Positions 25,150-34,552 of a DNA stretch of 64,000 nt are shown piece after piece (the stretch's first letter is position 1; each line of letters starts with the position of its first letter). The notes under the pieces are model-generated. The model was not told where the DNA came from. It saw nothing but the letters and a program-made list of their open reading frames with translations, and did not search any database. The stretch spans positions 1 to 64,000 of the forward strand of contig CANLSM010000020.1 of the NCBI GenBank assembly GCA_947493745.1. Direction: 5' to 3'. The DNA is from an uncultured Paracoccaceae bacterium. Its GTDB lineage: Bacteria > Pseudomonadota > Alphaproteobacteria > Rhodobacterales > Rhodobacteraceae. The translations under genes and the position numbers were made by a program.

Positions 25150-26019
25150 ATGAGAGATAGAATTGATCCACTCATCGAAGAGCGCGCGCCATGGATCTAT
25201 AAAAAAGGTCCCTTGATCCGTGTGATACGTGGCCTTCTTCACCTTATGCTCGGCTATGACGAGGCCATTCGGCGCGGCGAGGCCTTGAAAGACCTGTCGG
25301 CATCCGAACTCATGGATGAACTGGCCGAAATGATCGCGCGCAATGTGGACATCAGCGGGCTTGACCATGTTCCGGCCAGCGGCCCGGCGATGATTGTCTG
25401 CAATCACCCAACGGGCATTGCCGATGGCATCGTGATGTGGGCCGCGCTGTCGAAACGGCGCCCGGATCTGTTCTTCTTCGCGAACCGTGATGCGCTGCGG
25501 GTCATGCCGCAACTCTCCGATATCATCGCCCCGGTCGAGTGGCGCAAGGACAAGCGTTCCCACTCGTCAAACCGGGAGACGATCACCTATGCGGCCAATG
25601 CCTTCACCGAAGGCCGGCTTGGGGTGCTGTTCCCGTCCGGTCGGCTGGCGAAACGCCGCGGCCTGAAGCTTTACGAGCGACCATGGATGCCGAGTGCCGC
25701 CATGCTGGCGCGCAAGTATAAGCTGCCGGTGGTGCCGATGCACATCCGGGCCCGCAATTCCGCGCTTTTCTATCTCTTTGATGCGCTTCACCCGACGTTG
25801 CGCGACATCACGCTCTTTCATGAGGTGATCAACAAGTCGCGCCATTCCTTCGAGATTAAGGCGGACAAGCCGCTCGATGGCGGAAGCCTGCCCAAGAATG
25901 CGACCGAGGCGACCGAGGTGCTCAAGCGCGCGTCGCTTCGTGCAGGGCGGGAGGGCAACTATTCGGTGCTGATCCCGCGGGCTCCCGCGCGCCGCCGCAG
26001 TTCACCGCTCAAGGCCTGA
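25150..26019 (+). CDS. Lysophospholipid acyltransferase (PlsC-like)
   Basis: 289 residues. The acyltransferase block I is 'VCNHPTGIADGIVMW' (His-X5-Asp rather than the standard His-X4-Asp, as in OlsB/hemolysin-like acyltransferases); block III is 'LGVLFPSGRLAKRRG', and 'LPVVPMHIRARNSALFY' corresponds to block IV. These enzymes acylate lysophospholipids or lyso-ornithine lipids at the inner membrane. A partner OlsB is not present, so ornithine-lipid synthesis is only one possibility. Stand-alone gene; ATG chosen because it follows the 'GGGGG' rich ribosome site and gives the usual length. Confidence 0.82.
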   Translation: MRDRIDPLIEERAPWIYKKGPLIRVIRGLLHLMLGYDEAIRRGEALKDLSASELMDELAEMIARNVDISGLDHVPASGPAMIVCNHPTGIADGIVMWAALSKRRPDLFFFANRDALRVMPQLSDIIAPVEWRKDKRSHSSNRETITYAANAFTEGRLGVLFPSGRLAKRRGLKLYERPWMPSAAMLARKYKLPVVPMHIRARNSALFYLFDALHPTLRDITLFHEVINKSRHSFEIKADKPLDGGSLPKNATEATEVLKRASLRAGREGNYSVLIPRAPARRRSSPLKA

Positions 26020-26165
26020 TCGGCGATGGCTGTCGGTGCCGATCCGCCATAGTCTGGCCATATCGGCTGAATACCTTCCAACTCCCCGGGTTTTTGCTAA
26101 TATTTGGTCTCGCGGCGGCGAAGACCGAATGCTGGCAAGACGAACGAGCAGAGTGGAAGTAAAGA

Positions 26166-27518
26166 ATGCGTGCTGACCCCCATATGACAGGCTGCGCTTG
26201 CCATGCCTGCGTTGAAAGCATGGCTGCATCGGTTGACGATACGACAACGATGACGAGCGCTGCACTCTCGTCTTATGTCCTGCATGGCGGAAAATGGGGA
26301 CAACAGGCCTACGGTACGTCATCGGGCGTTGTGACCTGGAGTTTCGCGATCCCGTCGGGAACTTTCTACAACTTCGATGATGCCATCACCAACGCCGCCG
26401 AGCGTGCAGCCATTCAGGCGGCATTTGACACTTGGGAAGCTGTCGCAAATATCGACTTTGAGCAGACCAACAACGGAGCAGCGGCTGACATCATTCTTGG
26501 ATATGATGCCATCGATGGCCCCAGCAACACGGTAGGCGAGGCCTTTTGGCGCCTGATCTCGGGCGGCATTGACCAGCCTGACAGAATTGTAGAGGCGGAG
26601 ATCCGGTTCGATTCCGCCGAGAACTGGTCAGCCAGCGACAATCCCGATCCCATTGAGACAAGTCTCTATGCGGTGGCCGTTCACGAGATCGGCCATGCAA
26701 TCGGTCTTGATCATATCAACGACCCCAGTCAGATCATGAATCCTTTCATTACAGACCAGACCGGGCTTGGAGATGGCGATGTCGGTGGGATCCAGTTCGT
26801 CTACGGCCTCATACTTGTCTCTGGTGACGATGGCTCAAATGCGCTTGATCAGTCGGGATCTGCCACTTCGGTCCGCATTCTGGGTCTGGGTGGCAATGAC
26901 ACCATAATCGGGGGTGGTCTTCGTGACCTGATCTTCGGTGGTTCGGGAAATGATGATCTCTCCGGAGGCGGTGGAGCGGATGCGATTGTCGACGGGTTCG
27001 GCGATGACGTTGCCGATGGCGGCGACGATGGTGACGTGATTGCTGACTTCTCCGGAACCAACGTGCTGAACGGCGGCTCCGGCAATGATCTGATCCTCGG
27101 CGGCTATGACGATGATACGATCTCTGGCGATGCGGGCGACGACACGCTGGTGGGCGACGCGTTCGGTGCGCTGATCTATGGCAACGACATCCTGGACGGC
27201 GGCACCGGCGATGATCTGCTGTCAGGTGGCGGCGGAATGGATATCTTCTATTTCGAGACCAATGACGGCTCGGACACCATCGGCCGCATCGACTATGACG
27301 CCCAGGATATTGGAGGTGCGCGGGTTGTCGGCGCGGATTTCGAGATCGGCATAGACATGATCCATCTCGACGGCTTCACCCTGCCGATGGGCGAGAGCGT
27401 CGAGGACCGGATCTCGCAATCCGGCAATGATGCAATCTTCAGCCTGCAAGGAACCACGATCCGTTTCGAGGACACGGATGCCGATGACCTTTCGGCATCC
27501 GACTTCCTGTTTCTCTGA
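26166..27518 (+). CDS. RTX-type matrixin/serralysin-like zinc metalloprotease
   Basis: 450 residues with no signal peptide, as expected for a type I secretion substrate. The protease domain contains HEIGHAIGLDH (zinc ligands at residues 173, 177, 183; catalytic Glu174) and the Met-turn 'SQIMNPF'. From about residue 220 there are calcium-binding RTX nonapeptides ('GGNDTIIGG', 'GGSGNDDLSGGGGADAI', 'GGTGDDLLSGGGGMD'), and the C-terminus ends 'SASDFLFL', a hydrophobic secretion-signal-like end. The N-terminus carries an odd 'CACHAC' that could act as a zinc-binding propeptide. An RBS (GGAAG) precedes this ATG; no type I exporter is in the window. Confidence 0.9.
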   Translation: MRADPHMTGCACHACVESMAASVDDTTTMTSAALSSYVLHGGKWGQQAYGTSSGVVTWSFAIPSGTFYNFDDAITNAAERAAIQAAFDTWEAVANIDFEQTNNGAAADIILGYDAIDGPSNTVGEAFWRLISGGIDQPDRIVEAEIRFDSAENWSASDNPDPIETSLYAVAVHEIGHAIGLDHINDPSQIMNPFITDQTGLGDGDVGGIQFVYGLILVSGDDGSNALDQSGSATSVRILGLGGNDTIIGGGLRDLIFGGSGNDDLSGGGGADAIVDGFGDDVADGGDDGDVIADFSGTNVLNGGSGNDLILGGYDDDTISGDAGDDTLVGDAFGALIYGNDILDGGTGDDLLSGGGGMDIFYFETNDGSDTIGRIDYDAQDIGGARVVGADFEIGIDMIHLDGFTLPMGESVEDRISQSGNDAIFSLQGTTIRFEDTDADDLSASDFLFL

Positions 27519-27539
27519 TCCCCTCTGAAGGAGCCCCCC

Positions 27540-28433
27540 ATGACCTCCCCCATGCAAAATCTGTGTCGCATTCTGGCCGTACTCAGTCTTGGCGCTTGCG
27601 GCGGCGGGGGCGGCGAGGCGTCCGGCAATACGGATCCGGGCGAGGTGAGCACTGGCACCTACGTGGCACTGAGCGACAACAATTCCGCCAGTGCCGACAG
27701 TCCGCTTGTCGTACTCTCTGCGGACACTGGAGCGACCAACGTGCGGCGGCAGAGCGCCACGCTGGACAGGAGTGACGGTGCAAACGGCTCCATCACGGGC
27801 TCGGTCATTGCCGGGGCACTGAATGCCGGGCGGACGCAGGTCGCGGTGAGGGCCTCGCTGGGCGGTGGAGTCGCGATTCTGACCAATCCGGACAACTCGA
27901 CATATGCCCGCGTCTTCACCTCGCCTTCGGGTCCCGGCGTCTTTGGCGAGGCGACAGAGGCCAGCGATCAACCGACCCTGAAAACCAGCATAACCTATCG
28001 CGGCGATGCAATTGTGGACGTCAATGACGGAGAGAACATCTACGAGTTGACCGGCAATTCCCGTGTCGAGGCCGATTTTGCCACGAACCGGGCCGATGTA
28101 ATCCTTTCCGGGCTGTCGGGGACGGCGAATGACGGTGTGAACGAGCGCAACAGCAACAACGTCCTGACCATCAACATTGACGATGCCACGATCAGCGGCA
28201 GCAACGGGCTGTCCAATGGATCCGTCTCGTTCTCCGCCAGTTCGGGGACGGCGGTGCCGCTTGCCGTGACGGGTTTCTCGGGCTCTCAGAGCATTGATCA
28301 CGAGGGGCAGTTCTTTGGCCCGTTGGCCGATGAAGTTGGCGGCGTGCTGGTTGTTGATGACCCGGATGCCGGTGCTGGGCTTGCGATCACCGGTGTTTAT
28401 ATTGGCGATGCGACCGACCGCCGGGAACCCTGA
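27540..28433 (+). CDS. Surface lipoprotein with transferrin-binding-protein-like beta-barrel
   Basis: 297 residues. A lipoprotein signal peptide ends in the lipobox 'LSLGAC' followed by a glycine run (GGGGG) typical of outer-membrane surface lipoproteins. The C-terminal half contains 'EGQFFGPLADEVGGVLVV', the signature of the TbpB/Slam-substrate beta-barrel domain ('G.FFGP.A.E.GG.F'). Ligand unknown: in marine bacteria such proteins need not bind transferrin. AAGGAG lies 8 bp upstream of the ATG. It follows the RTX protease by 21 bp and is likely cotranscribed, making a small cell-surface islet. Confidence 0.8.
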   Translation: MTSPMQNLCRILAVLSLGACGGGGGEASGNTDPGEVSTGTYVALSDNNSASADSPLVVLSADTGATNVRRQSATLDRSDGANGSITGSVIAGALNAGRTQVAVRASLGGGVAILTNPDNSTYARVFTSPSGPGVFGEATEASDQPTLKTSITYRGDAIVDVNDGENIYELTGNSRVEADFATNRADVILSGLSGTANDGVNERNSNNVLTINIDDATISGSNGLSNGSVSFSASSGTAVPLAVTGFSGSQSIDHEGQFFGPLADEVGGVLVVDDPDAGAGLAITGVYIGDATDRREP

Positions 28434-28524
28434 CGCGACAATTCCCCAAACTGTGACAATTGTCGGTTTTTTCCACGTAACGACCTTCTAAACCCGTCTC
28501 AGCAGAGATGAGTTGGGGGATCGA

Positions 28525-28749
28525 ATGCTGAAGTACATGGTAGTGTTAGTTTTTGGCCTGTTGCCCCTGAGCGGTTTCGCTCAGGAGGCGACAGTCACCT
28601 ATTCCGGCGAGATCGGAACCGCCATCATGCTTGAGAGGGTCGAGACCTCGGCGTCCTGCAAGGGGTGCGACCGCAATTGCGTTGTCAAGAAAGTGCTGGG
28701 CGAGAAGGATCGCGTGGCGGAGACGACCTGCACCTCCGCCAACAGCTGA
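28525..28749 (+). CDS. Small secreted cysteine-containing protein, function unknown
   Basis: 74 residues from the ATG preceded by a GGGGGA site (a TTG 12 bp upstream would add MGDR). The first 20 residues are a signal peptide ('YMVVLVFGLLPLSGFAQ'). The mature 52 residues have a tight cysteine cluster, 'SASCKGCDRNCVVKK', with a further Cys near the end ('TTCTSANS'), suggesting two disulfides or a metal site. I recognise no family. It lies between the TbpB-like lipoprotein (same strand, 91 bp upstream) and glyA (convergent, 3 bp). Confidence 0.68.
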   Translation: MLKYMVVLVFGLLPLSGFAQEATVTYSGEIGTAIMLERVETSASCKGCDRNCVVKKVLGEKDRVAETTCTSANS

Positions 28750-28752
28750 ACG

Positions 28753-30048
28753 TCAGAGATCGGCATAGATCGGGTGGCTGTCGCAAAGCGCCTTGACCCT
28801 GGTCTTCACCGCCGCCTCAACATCCGCGTTTCCATCAGGACCATTGGCGGCCAGCCCATCGACAACCTCGACAATCAGACCGCCGATTTCCGCAAAGCTT
28901 TTCTCGCAGAACCCGCGTGTCGTGCCTGCCGGTGTGCCAAGCCGGATGCCTGACGTCACCATCGGTTTTTCGGGGTCGAACGGAATGCCGTTCTTGTTGC
29001 AGGTGATGTTCGCCCGTCCCAGGGCCTCCTCGGTGATATTGCCGGTCACGCCCTTGGGGCGCAGATCAACCAGCATCACATGGGTATCGGTGCCGCCGGT
29101 GACGATGTCGAGCCCGCCCTTCATAAGGGCCTCGGCCAGGGACTTCGCATTGCGTACGACCTGCGCTTGATACTGGGCAAATTCCGGACGCAGTGCCTCG
29201 CCAAAGGCCACGGCCTTGGCGGCGATCACATGCATCAGCGGGCCGCCCTGAAGGCCGGGGAAGATGGCGGAGTTGAATTTCTTGGCCAGCGCCTCGTCAT
29301 TGGTCAGGATGATCCCGCCGCGCGGACCGCGCAGGGTCTTGTGGGTGGTCGAGGTCGCGACATGGGCATGATCCAGCGGATTGGGATGCTGGCCACCGGC
29401 CACAAGGCCCGCGAAATGCGCCATGTCGACCATCAGGTAGGCACCCACACTGTCTGCAATCTCGCGGAATTTCGCGAAATCAATCTGGCGCGGAACGGCA
29501 GAGCCACCGGCGATGATCACCTTGGGCTTATGTTCAGCGGCGAGTTCAGCGGCCTGATCATAGTCGATCCGCTGGTCCTGCTTGCGCACACCGTAATGCA
29601 CTGCGTTGAACCACTTGCCTGACTGGTTGGGTTTGGCCCCATGGGTCAGATGCCCGCCCGAGGAGAGGTCCATGGCGAGAAACGTATCGCCGGGCTGCAT
29701 CAGCGACATGAAGACCGCCTGATTGGCCTGAGAGCCTGAATGGGGCTGCACATTGGCGTATTCGCATCCGAAAAGCGTCTTGATCCGTGCAATCGCCAGT
29801 TCCTCGGCCACATCGACATGCTGACAGCCGCCGTAATACCGGCGGCCCGGATAGCCTTCCGCATATTTGTTGGTCATCACCGAGCCCTGCGCTTCCATCA
29901 CTGCCCGGCTGACGATGTTCTCGGACGCGATCAGCTCGATTTCATCGCGCTGGCGTGTGAGCTCATGAGAAATGGAGCCGAAAAGCTCCGGGTCGCGGCT
30001 CGACAGAGCCTCGTTGAAGAAACCTTCATCAAGCACGATGTCTTTCAT
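28753..30048 (-). CDS. glyA: Serine hydroxymethyltransferase
   Basis: 431 residues, standard length. Signatures are '[19 protein letters not shown]', '[16 protein letters not shown]' and the PLP-lysine motif '[16 protein letters not shown]'. It interconverts serine and glycine with transfer of a one-carbon unit to tetrahydrofolate. It ends 3 bp from the small secreted protein gene (convergent) and is divergent from nadK. No glycine riboswitch-like leader is obvious in the 205 bp upstream. Confidence 0.98.
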   Translation of the reverse strand: MKDIVLDEGFFNEALSSRDPELFGSISHELTRQRDEIELIASENIVSRAVMEAQGSVMTNKYAEGYPGRRYYGGCQHVDVAEELAIARIKTLFGCEYANVQPHSGSQANQAVFMSLMQPGDTFLAMDLSSGGHLTHGAKPNQSGKWFNAVHYGVRKQDQRIDYDQAAELAAEHKPKVIIAGGSAVPRQIDFAKFREIADSVGAYLMVDMAHFAGLVAGGQHPNPLDHAHVATSTTHKTLRGPRGGIILTNDEALAKKFNSAIFPGLQGGPLMHVIAAKAVAFGEALRPEFAQYQAQVVRNAKSLAEALMKGGLDIVTGGTDTHVMLVDLRPKGVTGNITEEALGRANITCNKNGIPFDPEKPMVTSGIRLGTPAGTTRGFCEKSFAEIGGLIVEVVDGLAANGPDGNADVEAAVKTRVKALCDSHPIYADL

Positions 30049-30253
30049 GTGTCCGATCCTTTGCCCCGGTGAATTGCTGTCCGTCTAGCGCAACTGAACT
30101 CGCTGGAAAACCGGCAATTCGACGCAAAAGCTGCGGAAGACGACACCAATGGGCCCCCGATACGAAACCGGGTTTCATATTGGCAACATAAACCCTTGTT
30201 TTCCTTCGCTCCTGACCTACGATCCGGGAACCGGTCGCGGAGGGGAAGAAAAC

Positions 30254-31024
30254 GTGCCACATCGGTTCCGCAATATCAGTTTCGTGGCGACAGGCGCGCC
30301 CGAGGCGCAATCGGCACTTGCCGAAATGACCGAACGCTATGGCCTTGTCCCGACCGAGGAGGCGGACGTGATCGTGGCGCTGGGTGGTGATGGTTTCATG
30401 CTGACCACCTTGCATGACACGCAATCCCTCGCCGTGCCGGTCTATGGAATGAACCGGGGCACGGTGGGTTTTCTGATGAACGAGTACCGCGCCGATGGCC
30501 TGCGGGAGCGGCTGGCCGATGCGGAGACCGCCCATATCAACCCGTTGAGAATGACCGCAACGCGGCAGGACGGCACAACGGCAACCGCGCTCGCAATCAA
30601 CGAGGTTTCACTCCTGCGACAAGGGGCTCAGGCGGCAAGGCTGAAGATCACCGTTGATGGGCGGGTGAGGATGGAGGAACTGGTCTGCGATGGTGCGCTG
30701 GTCTCGACGCCTGCCGGCTCGACCGCCTACAACTATTCCGCCCACGGCCCGATAATCCCCATCGGGGCCGGTATTCTGGCGCTGACCGCCATGGCGGCCT
30801 TCCGTCCCCGGCGCTGGCGGGGGGCGCTGTTGCCCAAACATGCGGTTGTGCGTTTCGATGTGCTGGACCCCGAAAAGCGGCCTGTCAACGCGAGTGCCGA
30901 CAGTCGTGAGGTGACGGATGTCAGATCGGTCGAGATCGTGAGCGACGCCAGCGTTTCTCACACGCTTCTCTTCGATCCCGGTCACGGACTTGAGGAACGG
31001 CTGGTGCGCGAGCAGTTCGTCTGA
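30254..31024 (+). CDS. nadK: NAD kinase
   Basis: 256 residues from a GTG start preceded by GAGGGGAAG; upstream in-frame residues do not resemble the family. The catalytic motif is '[12 protein letters not shown]' (GGDG), with '[14 protein letters not shown]', '[10 protein letters not shown]' (NE/D motif) and '[18 protein letters not shown]'. It phosphorylates NAD to NADP. The gene stands alone between glyA and the acyl-CoA synthetase. Confidence 0.95.
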   Translation: MPHRFRNISFVATGAPEAQSALAEMTERYGLVPTEEADVIVALGGDGFMLTTLHDTQSLAVPVYGMNRGTVGFLMNEYRADGLRERLADAETAHINPLRMTATRQDGTTATALAINEVSLLRQGAQAARLKITVDGRVRMEELVCDGALVSTPAGSTAYNYSAHGPIIPIGAGILALTAMAAFRPRRWRGALLPKHAVVRFDVLDPEKRPVNASADSREVTDVRSVEIVSDASVSHTLLFDPGHGLEERLVREQFV

Positions 31025-31084
31025 CGGGCTTGACCGGCTCGGCCTGCTTCGACCACGCTGGCAAAAAGTAGTGAGGGAGCCATC

Positions 31085-32698
31085 ATGACCCATGCCCACG
31101 AAACCCTGCCGAAGACCCGCGCAAACCATGTGCCGCTCTCGCCGCTGAGTTATCTTGGCTACGCGGCCCGGGTCTTTCCCGACCGGACGGCCGTGATCTA
31201 CGAGGATATCTCGCGCAACTGGGCCGAGACGGATGCGCGGTGCCGGCGGCTTGCGTCCGCTCTACGCAAGCGGGGGCTGGAGCAGGGTGATGTCGTTGCG
31301 GTCATGGCCACCAACACGCCCGAGCTCTATGAAGCGCATTTCGGCATTCCGATGGCGGGGTGCGTGCTGAATGCGCTCAATTATCGGCTGGATGCGAAGG
31401 CGCTCGCCTATATCCTTGAGCATTCCGAGACGAGATTGCTGATCACGGATCGGGAGTTCTCGGACGTAATCGGTGAGGCAATGACCCTGATGCGGAGCCC
31501 GCCCGATATCATCGACATCGATGATCCGCACGGGGGCGGTGGTGATCTGCTGGGGGAGGGCGACTATGAGGCGCTGCTTGCCTCTGGCGATCCCGGTTTT
31601 GAATGGCAGTTGCCCGATGACGAGTGGAACACGATCTCGATCAACTACACGTCCGGGACGACCGGCAATCCCAAGGGCGTCGTCTATCACCATCGCGGCG
31701 CTTACGTGAACGCGACCGCCAATACGCTGGAATGGGATCTGGGGATGCATCCCCGGTATCTCTGGACCCTGCCGATGTTTCACTGCAACGGCTGGTGTTT
31801 CCCGTGGACACTTGCGGCCAAGGCGGGAACCAGCGTGTGCCTGCGCAAGGTCTCGGGCGCGGCAATCTATGATGCGATTGCCGATCACAAGGTCAGCCAT
31901 CTTTGCGGTGCGCCCATCGTCATGTCGTTCATCACCAATGCCAGTGCGGACGAGCGGCGGGACTTCGATCATTCCGTGCGTTTCATGACCGCTGCCGCGC
32001 CACCGCCTGCGGCCACGCTCCGGGCGATGCAGGAACAGGGGTTCGATGTCACCCATGTCTATGGCCTGACCGAGGTCTACGGCCCTGCGATGGCCTGCGC
32101 CTGGCACGAGGAATGGAACGCGGAGCCCATCGAGAAGCAGGCGGCGCTGAAGTCCCGTCAGGGTGTGGCCTACGCCATGCAACAGGGTGCCTGGGTCGTT
32201 GGCGAAGACGGTCGCCCCGTGCCCTGTGACGGCGAGACGATGGGCGAGGTGGTCTTCCGGGGCAACATCGTCATGAAAGGGTATCTCAAGAACGAGGCGG
32301 CAACGGTGGAGGCCTTTGATGGCGGGCATTTCCATACCGGCGATCTCGGCGTCGTGCATCCCGACGGCTACATCCAACTGAAGGACCGTTCCAAGGACAT
32401 CATCATCTCGGGGGGCGAGAACATCTCGTCGATCGAGGTCGAGGATGCGCTCTATCGCCATGCCGATATCGCAGCCGTTGCCGTTGTCGCAAAGCCGGAT
32501 GACAAATGGGGCGAGACGCCGTGCGCCTTTGTGGAACTGCGCCCCGGCGCATCATTGACCGAGGACGAGGTCATCAGCTTTGCCCGTGACAACCTGGCGA
32601 GCTACAAATGTCCCCGCCATGTGATCTTCGGCGAGCTGCCGAAGACTTCGACCGGCAAGATCCAGAAGTTCCAGTTGCGCAAGAGTTTCACCTCCTGA
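31085..32698 (+). CDS. Acyl-CoA synthetase (AMP-forming)
   Basis: 537 residues, ANL superfamily. The P-loop-like A3 motif is 'INYTSGTTGNPKGVVYHHRG', A5 'VTHVYGLTEVYGPA', A7/A8 'HTGDLGVV' and 'LKDRSKDIIISGGENISSIE', and the catalytic lysine motif 'TGKIQKFQLRK' is at the C-terminus. It belongs with medium/short-chain fatty acyl-CoA ligases. Roseobacters also have a related DmdB, which acts on methylmercaptopropionate, but this sequence is not distinctive enough to claim that. GAGGGAG lies 6-12 bp upstream. No linked beta-oxidation genes. Confidence 0.9.
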   Translation: MTHAHETLPKTRANHVPLSPLSYLGYAARVFPDRTAVIYEDISRNWAETDARCRRLASALRKRGLEQGDVVAVMATNTPELYEAHFGIPMAGCVLNALNYRLDAKALAYILEHSETRLLITDREFSDVIGEAMTLMRSPPDIIDIDDPHGGGGDLLGEGDYEALLASGDPGFEWQLPDDEWNTISINYTSGTTGNPKGVVYHHRGAYVNATANTLEWDLGMHPRYLWTLPMFHCNGWCFPWTLAAKAGTSVCLRKVSGAAIYDAIADHKVSHLCGAPIVMSFITNASADERRDFDHSVRFMTAAAPPPAATLRAMQEQGFDVTHVYGLTEVYGPAMACAWHEEWNAEPIEKQAALKSRQGVAYAMQQGAWVVGEDGRPVPCDGETMGEVVFRGNIVMKGYLKNEAATVEAFDGGHFHTGDLGVVHPDGYIQLKDRSKDIIISGGENISSIEVEDALYRHADIAAVAVVAKPDDKWGETPCAFVELRPGASLTEDEVISFARDNLASYKCPRHVIFGELPKTSTGKIQKFQLRKSFTS

Positions 32699-32761
32699 GC
32701 CGACCATCTTGCAACTCGCCAAGGCATTTGCCATGTCAGGAAGAGGGACAGGAGAACGGTT

Positions 32762-33832
32762 TTGAGCCTAAGCGTCAGTGAACAGGTCAAATGGTGGGGC
32801 ATTGCGGGCGCAATTTTCGTGGCGCTCCTTTGGTTCATGGGCAACACCATCGTGCCCTTTGTGGTCGGGGCGGCGATTGCTTATTTTCTCGACCCTGTCG
32901 CGGACCGCCTTGAGGCGGCAGGGCTCAGCCGGGTCGGCGCGACGGTGCTGATCACAATGGCTGCGATCTTCATCTTTATCATCGGTGTGCTTCTGGTGTT
33001 GCCGCTGCTGGTCGGGCAGGTTCAGTCACTGGTGAACGAGGCTCCCTCCTATGTGGTCTCGCTTCAGGCGTTCCTGAGCGAGCGTTTCCCCTCGCTTCTT
33101 GAGGAAAACTCCGTCATCCGTCGCTCCCTCAGCTCTGTTCAGGGCAGCATCGAAAGTGGCGGCGTGGCGCTGGTCAACACGATCCTGACATCCTCGCTGG
33201 CTGTCATCGATTTCCTGATACTGGTTGTCGTGGCTCCGGTCGTGGCCTTCTATCTGCTGCTCGACTGGGACCGCATGATTGCAAAGATCGATGGCTGGCT
33301 TCCGCGCGAGCATGCACCCGTCATTCGTGATCTTTCCAGACAGGTGGATGCGGTGCTTGGCGGCTTCGTGCGCGGACAGCTGACTGTCTGCCTGATCCTG
33401 GGCACGTTCTATGCAGCCGGATTGGTGCTGATCGGTCTGAAGTTCGGACTTATCGTCGGGATCGTGGCGGGGCTGATCTCGTTCATCCCCTTTGTCGGAT
33501 CGATCATCGGCGGTGGTATGTCCGTGGGGCTCGCCCTTTTTCAGTTCTGGGACCAACCGATCTGGATTGCGGCTGTGGCGGGCGTCTTCGCCATCGGGCA
33601 GGTGGTCGAGGGCAACTATCTGACCCCGAAACTGGTCGGTAGTTCGGTCGGTCTGCATCCGGTCTGGCTGATGTTCGCCCTGTCAGTCTTCGGCGCGGTC
33701 TTCGGTTTTGCGGGCATGATGATCGCGGTGCCGGTCGCGGCCGTGCTCGGCGTACTCGCCCGGTTCTTCCTCGGTCAATATCTTGACGGCAGGCTCTACA
33801 AAGGGCCGTCGCAGCAAGATGTCGAAGAATGA
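32762..33832 (+). CDS. AI-2E/PerM-family transporter
   Basis: 356 residues with about eight membrane helices in the PF01594 arrangement: an N-terminal pair ('AIFVALLWFMGNTIVPFVVGAAIAYFLDPVADRLEAAG', in part), an amphipathic middle, and a C-terminal block with 'IVGIVAGLISFIPFVGSIIGG' and 'EGNYLTPKLVGSSVGLHPVWLMFAL'. The family exports small molecules or ions; the substrate is unknown. TTG start chosen because AGGAG lies 8 bp upstream and no ATG is close. Its stop overlaps the hdaA start by 4 nt, a pairing that recurs in related genomes. Confidence 0.88.
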   Translation: MSLSVSEQVKWWGIAGAIFVALLWFMGNTIVPFVVGAAIAYFLDPVADRLEAAGLSRVGATVLITMAAIFIFIIGVLLVLPLLVGQVQSLVNEAPSYVVSLQAFLSERFPSLLEENSVIRRSLSSVQGSIESGGVALVNTILTSSLAVIDFLILVVVAPVVAFYLLLDWDRMIAKIDGWLPREHAPVIRDLSRQVDAVLGGFVRGQLTVCLILGTFYAAGLVLIGLKFGLIVGIVAGLISFIPFVGSIIGGGMSVGLALFQFWDQPIWIAAVAGVFAIGQVVEGNYLTPKLVGSSVGLHPVWLMFALSVFGAVFGFAGMMIAVPVAAVLGVLARFFLGQYLDGRLYKGPSQQDVEE

Positions 33833-34503
33833 CCCGACCCGCACAGCTGGTCTTTGACCTCTCCACCCGCCCCGCGCTGGGGCGCGAGGATTTTCTGATC
33901 TCGCCGTCAAACAGCGCGGCGCTCGGGTTCATTGAGCGCTGGCCCGACTGGCCTGGGGCCAAGCTTGCGATTGCAGGACCTGCCGGGGCGGGCAAAACCC
34001 ATCTGACCCATGTCTGGGCGGCGCGGAGCGGTGCGCGGATCATCTCGCTGGCGGACCTTGCGGACCTGCGCACATGGCCTTCCCATCTGGCTGTCGAGGA
34101 TGTGGACCGGATCGACCAATCCCCCGATCAGGAAGGGGTCGAGCGGGCGCTCTTTCATGCCCATAATGTGATACTTGAAGGCGGCGGCAGCTTGCTTTTC
34201 ACTGGCCGCACGGCGCCTGCTCACTGGCCGATCGGGCTGCCCGATCTCAGATCGCGTCTGTCATCGATCACACTGGTGCCGCTGGAGGATCCAGACGACA
34301 CCTTGCTGTCCGGTGTGCTGGTCAAGCTCTTCGCGGATCGTCAGCTTCGCGTTGCCCCCGATCTGGTCAGCTATCTCGTCAGCCGCATGGAGCGCTCGAT
34401 CGCGGCTGCCGGGACAATGGTAGATCGTCTCGACCGGGCTGGACTGAGCCGGGGGCAAAACGTTACAAGAGCGCTGGCAACGAAAGTTCTGCGCGACATC
34501 TGA
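33829..34503 (+). CDS. hdaA: DnaA-homologous regulatory ATPase HdaA
   Basis: 224 residues resembling the AAA+ part of DnaA without the DNA-binding domain IV. Walker A is 'GPAGAGKTH' (50-58); Walker B region 'HLAVEDVDRID' (86-96); a sensor-like arginine is in 'LPDLRSRLSSITLVPL'; and 'SYLVSRMERSIAAAGTMVDRLDRA' is the lid. HdaA works with the beta clamp to convert DnaA-ATP to DnaA-ADP, so limiting replication initiation. A clamp-binding motif may be the N-terminal 'QLVFDL' (residues 6-11), which fits the known Hda motif type. It overlaps the AI-2E gene and precedes ppk. Confidence 0.92.
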   Translation: MTRPAQLVFDLSTRPALGREDFLISPSNSAALGFIERWPDWPGAKLAIAGPAGAGKTHLTHVWAARSGARIISLADLADLRTWPSHLAVEDVDRIDQSPDQEGVERALFHAHNVILEGGGSLLFTGRTAPAHWPIGLPDLRSRLSSITLVPLEDPDDTLLSGVLVKLFADRQLRVAPDLVSYLVSRMERSIAAAGTMVDRLDRAGLSRGQNVTRALATKVLRDI

Positions 34504-34552
34504 CACGCCGGATGTCATGCCCGTGTCACACAAAAGCTGGACAAGCAGGCCC

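Noticed and set aside
26830-27240. Tandem DNA repeats
   Set aside because: They are the degenerate coding repeats of the RTX nonapeptides, not an independent repeat element.
30049-30253. Glycine riboswitch in front of glyA
   Set aside because: I see no paired-aptamer pattern or strong stems in the 205-bp divergent region.
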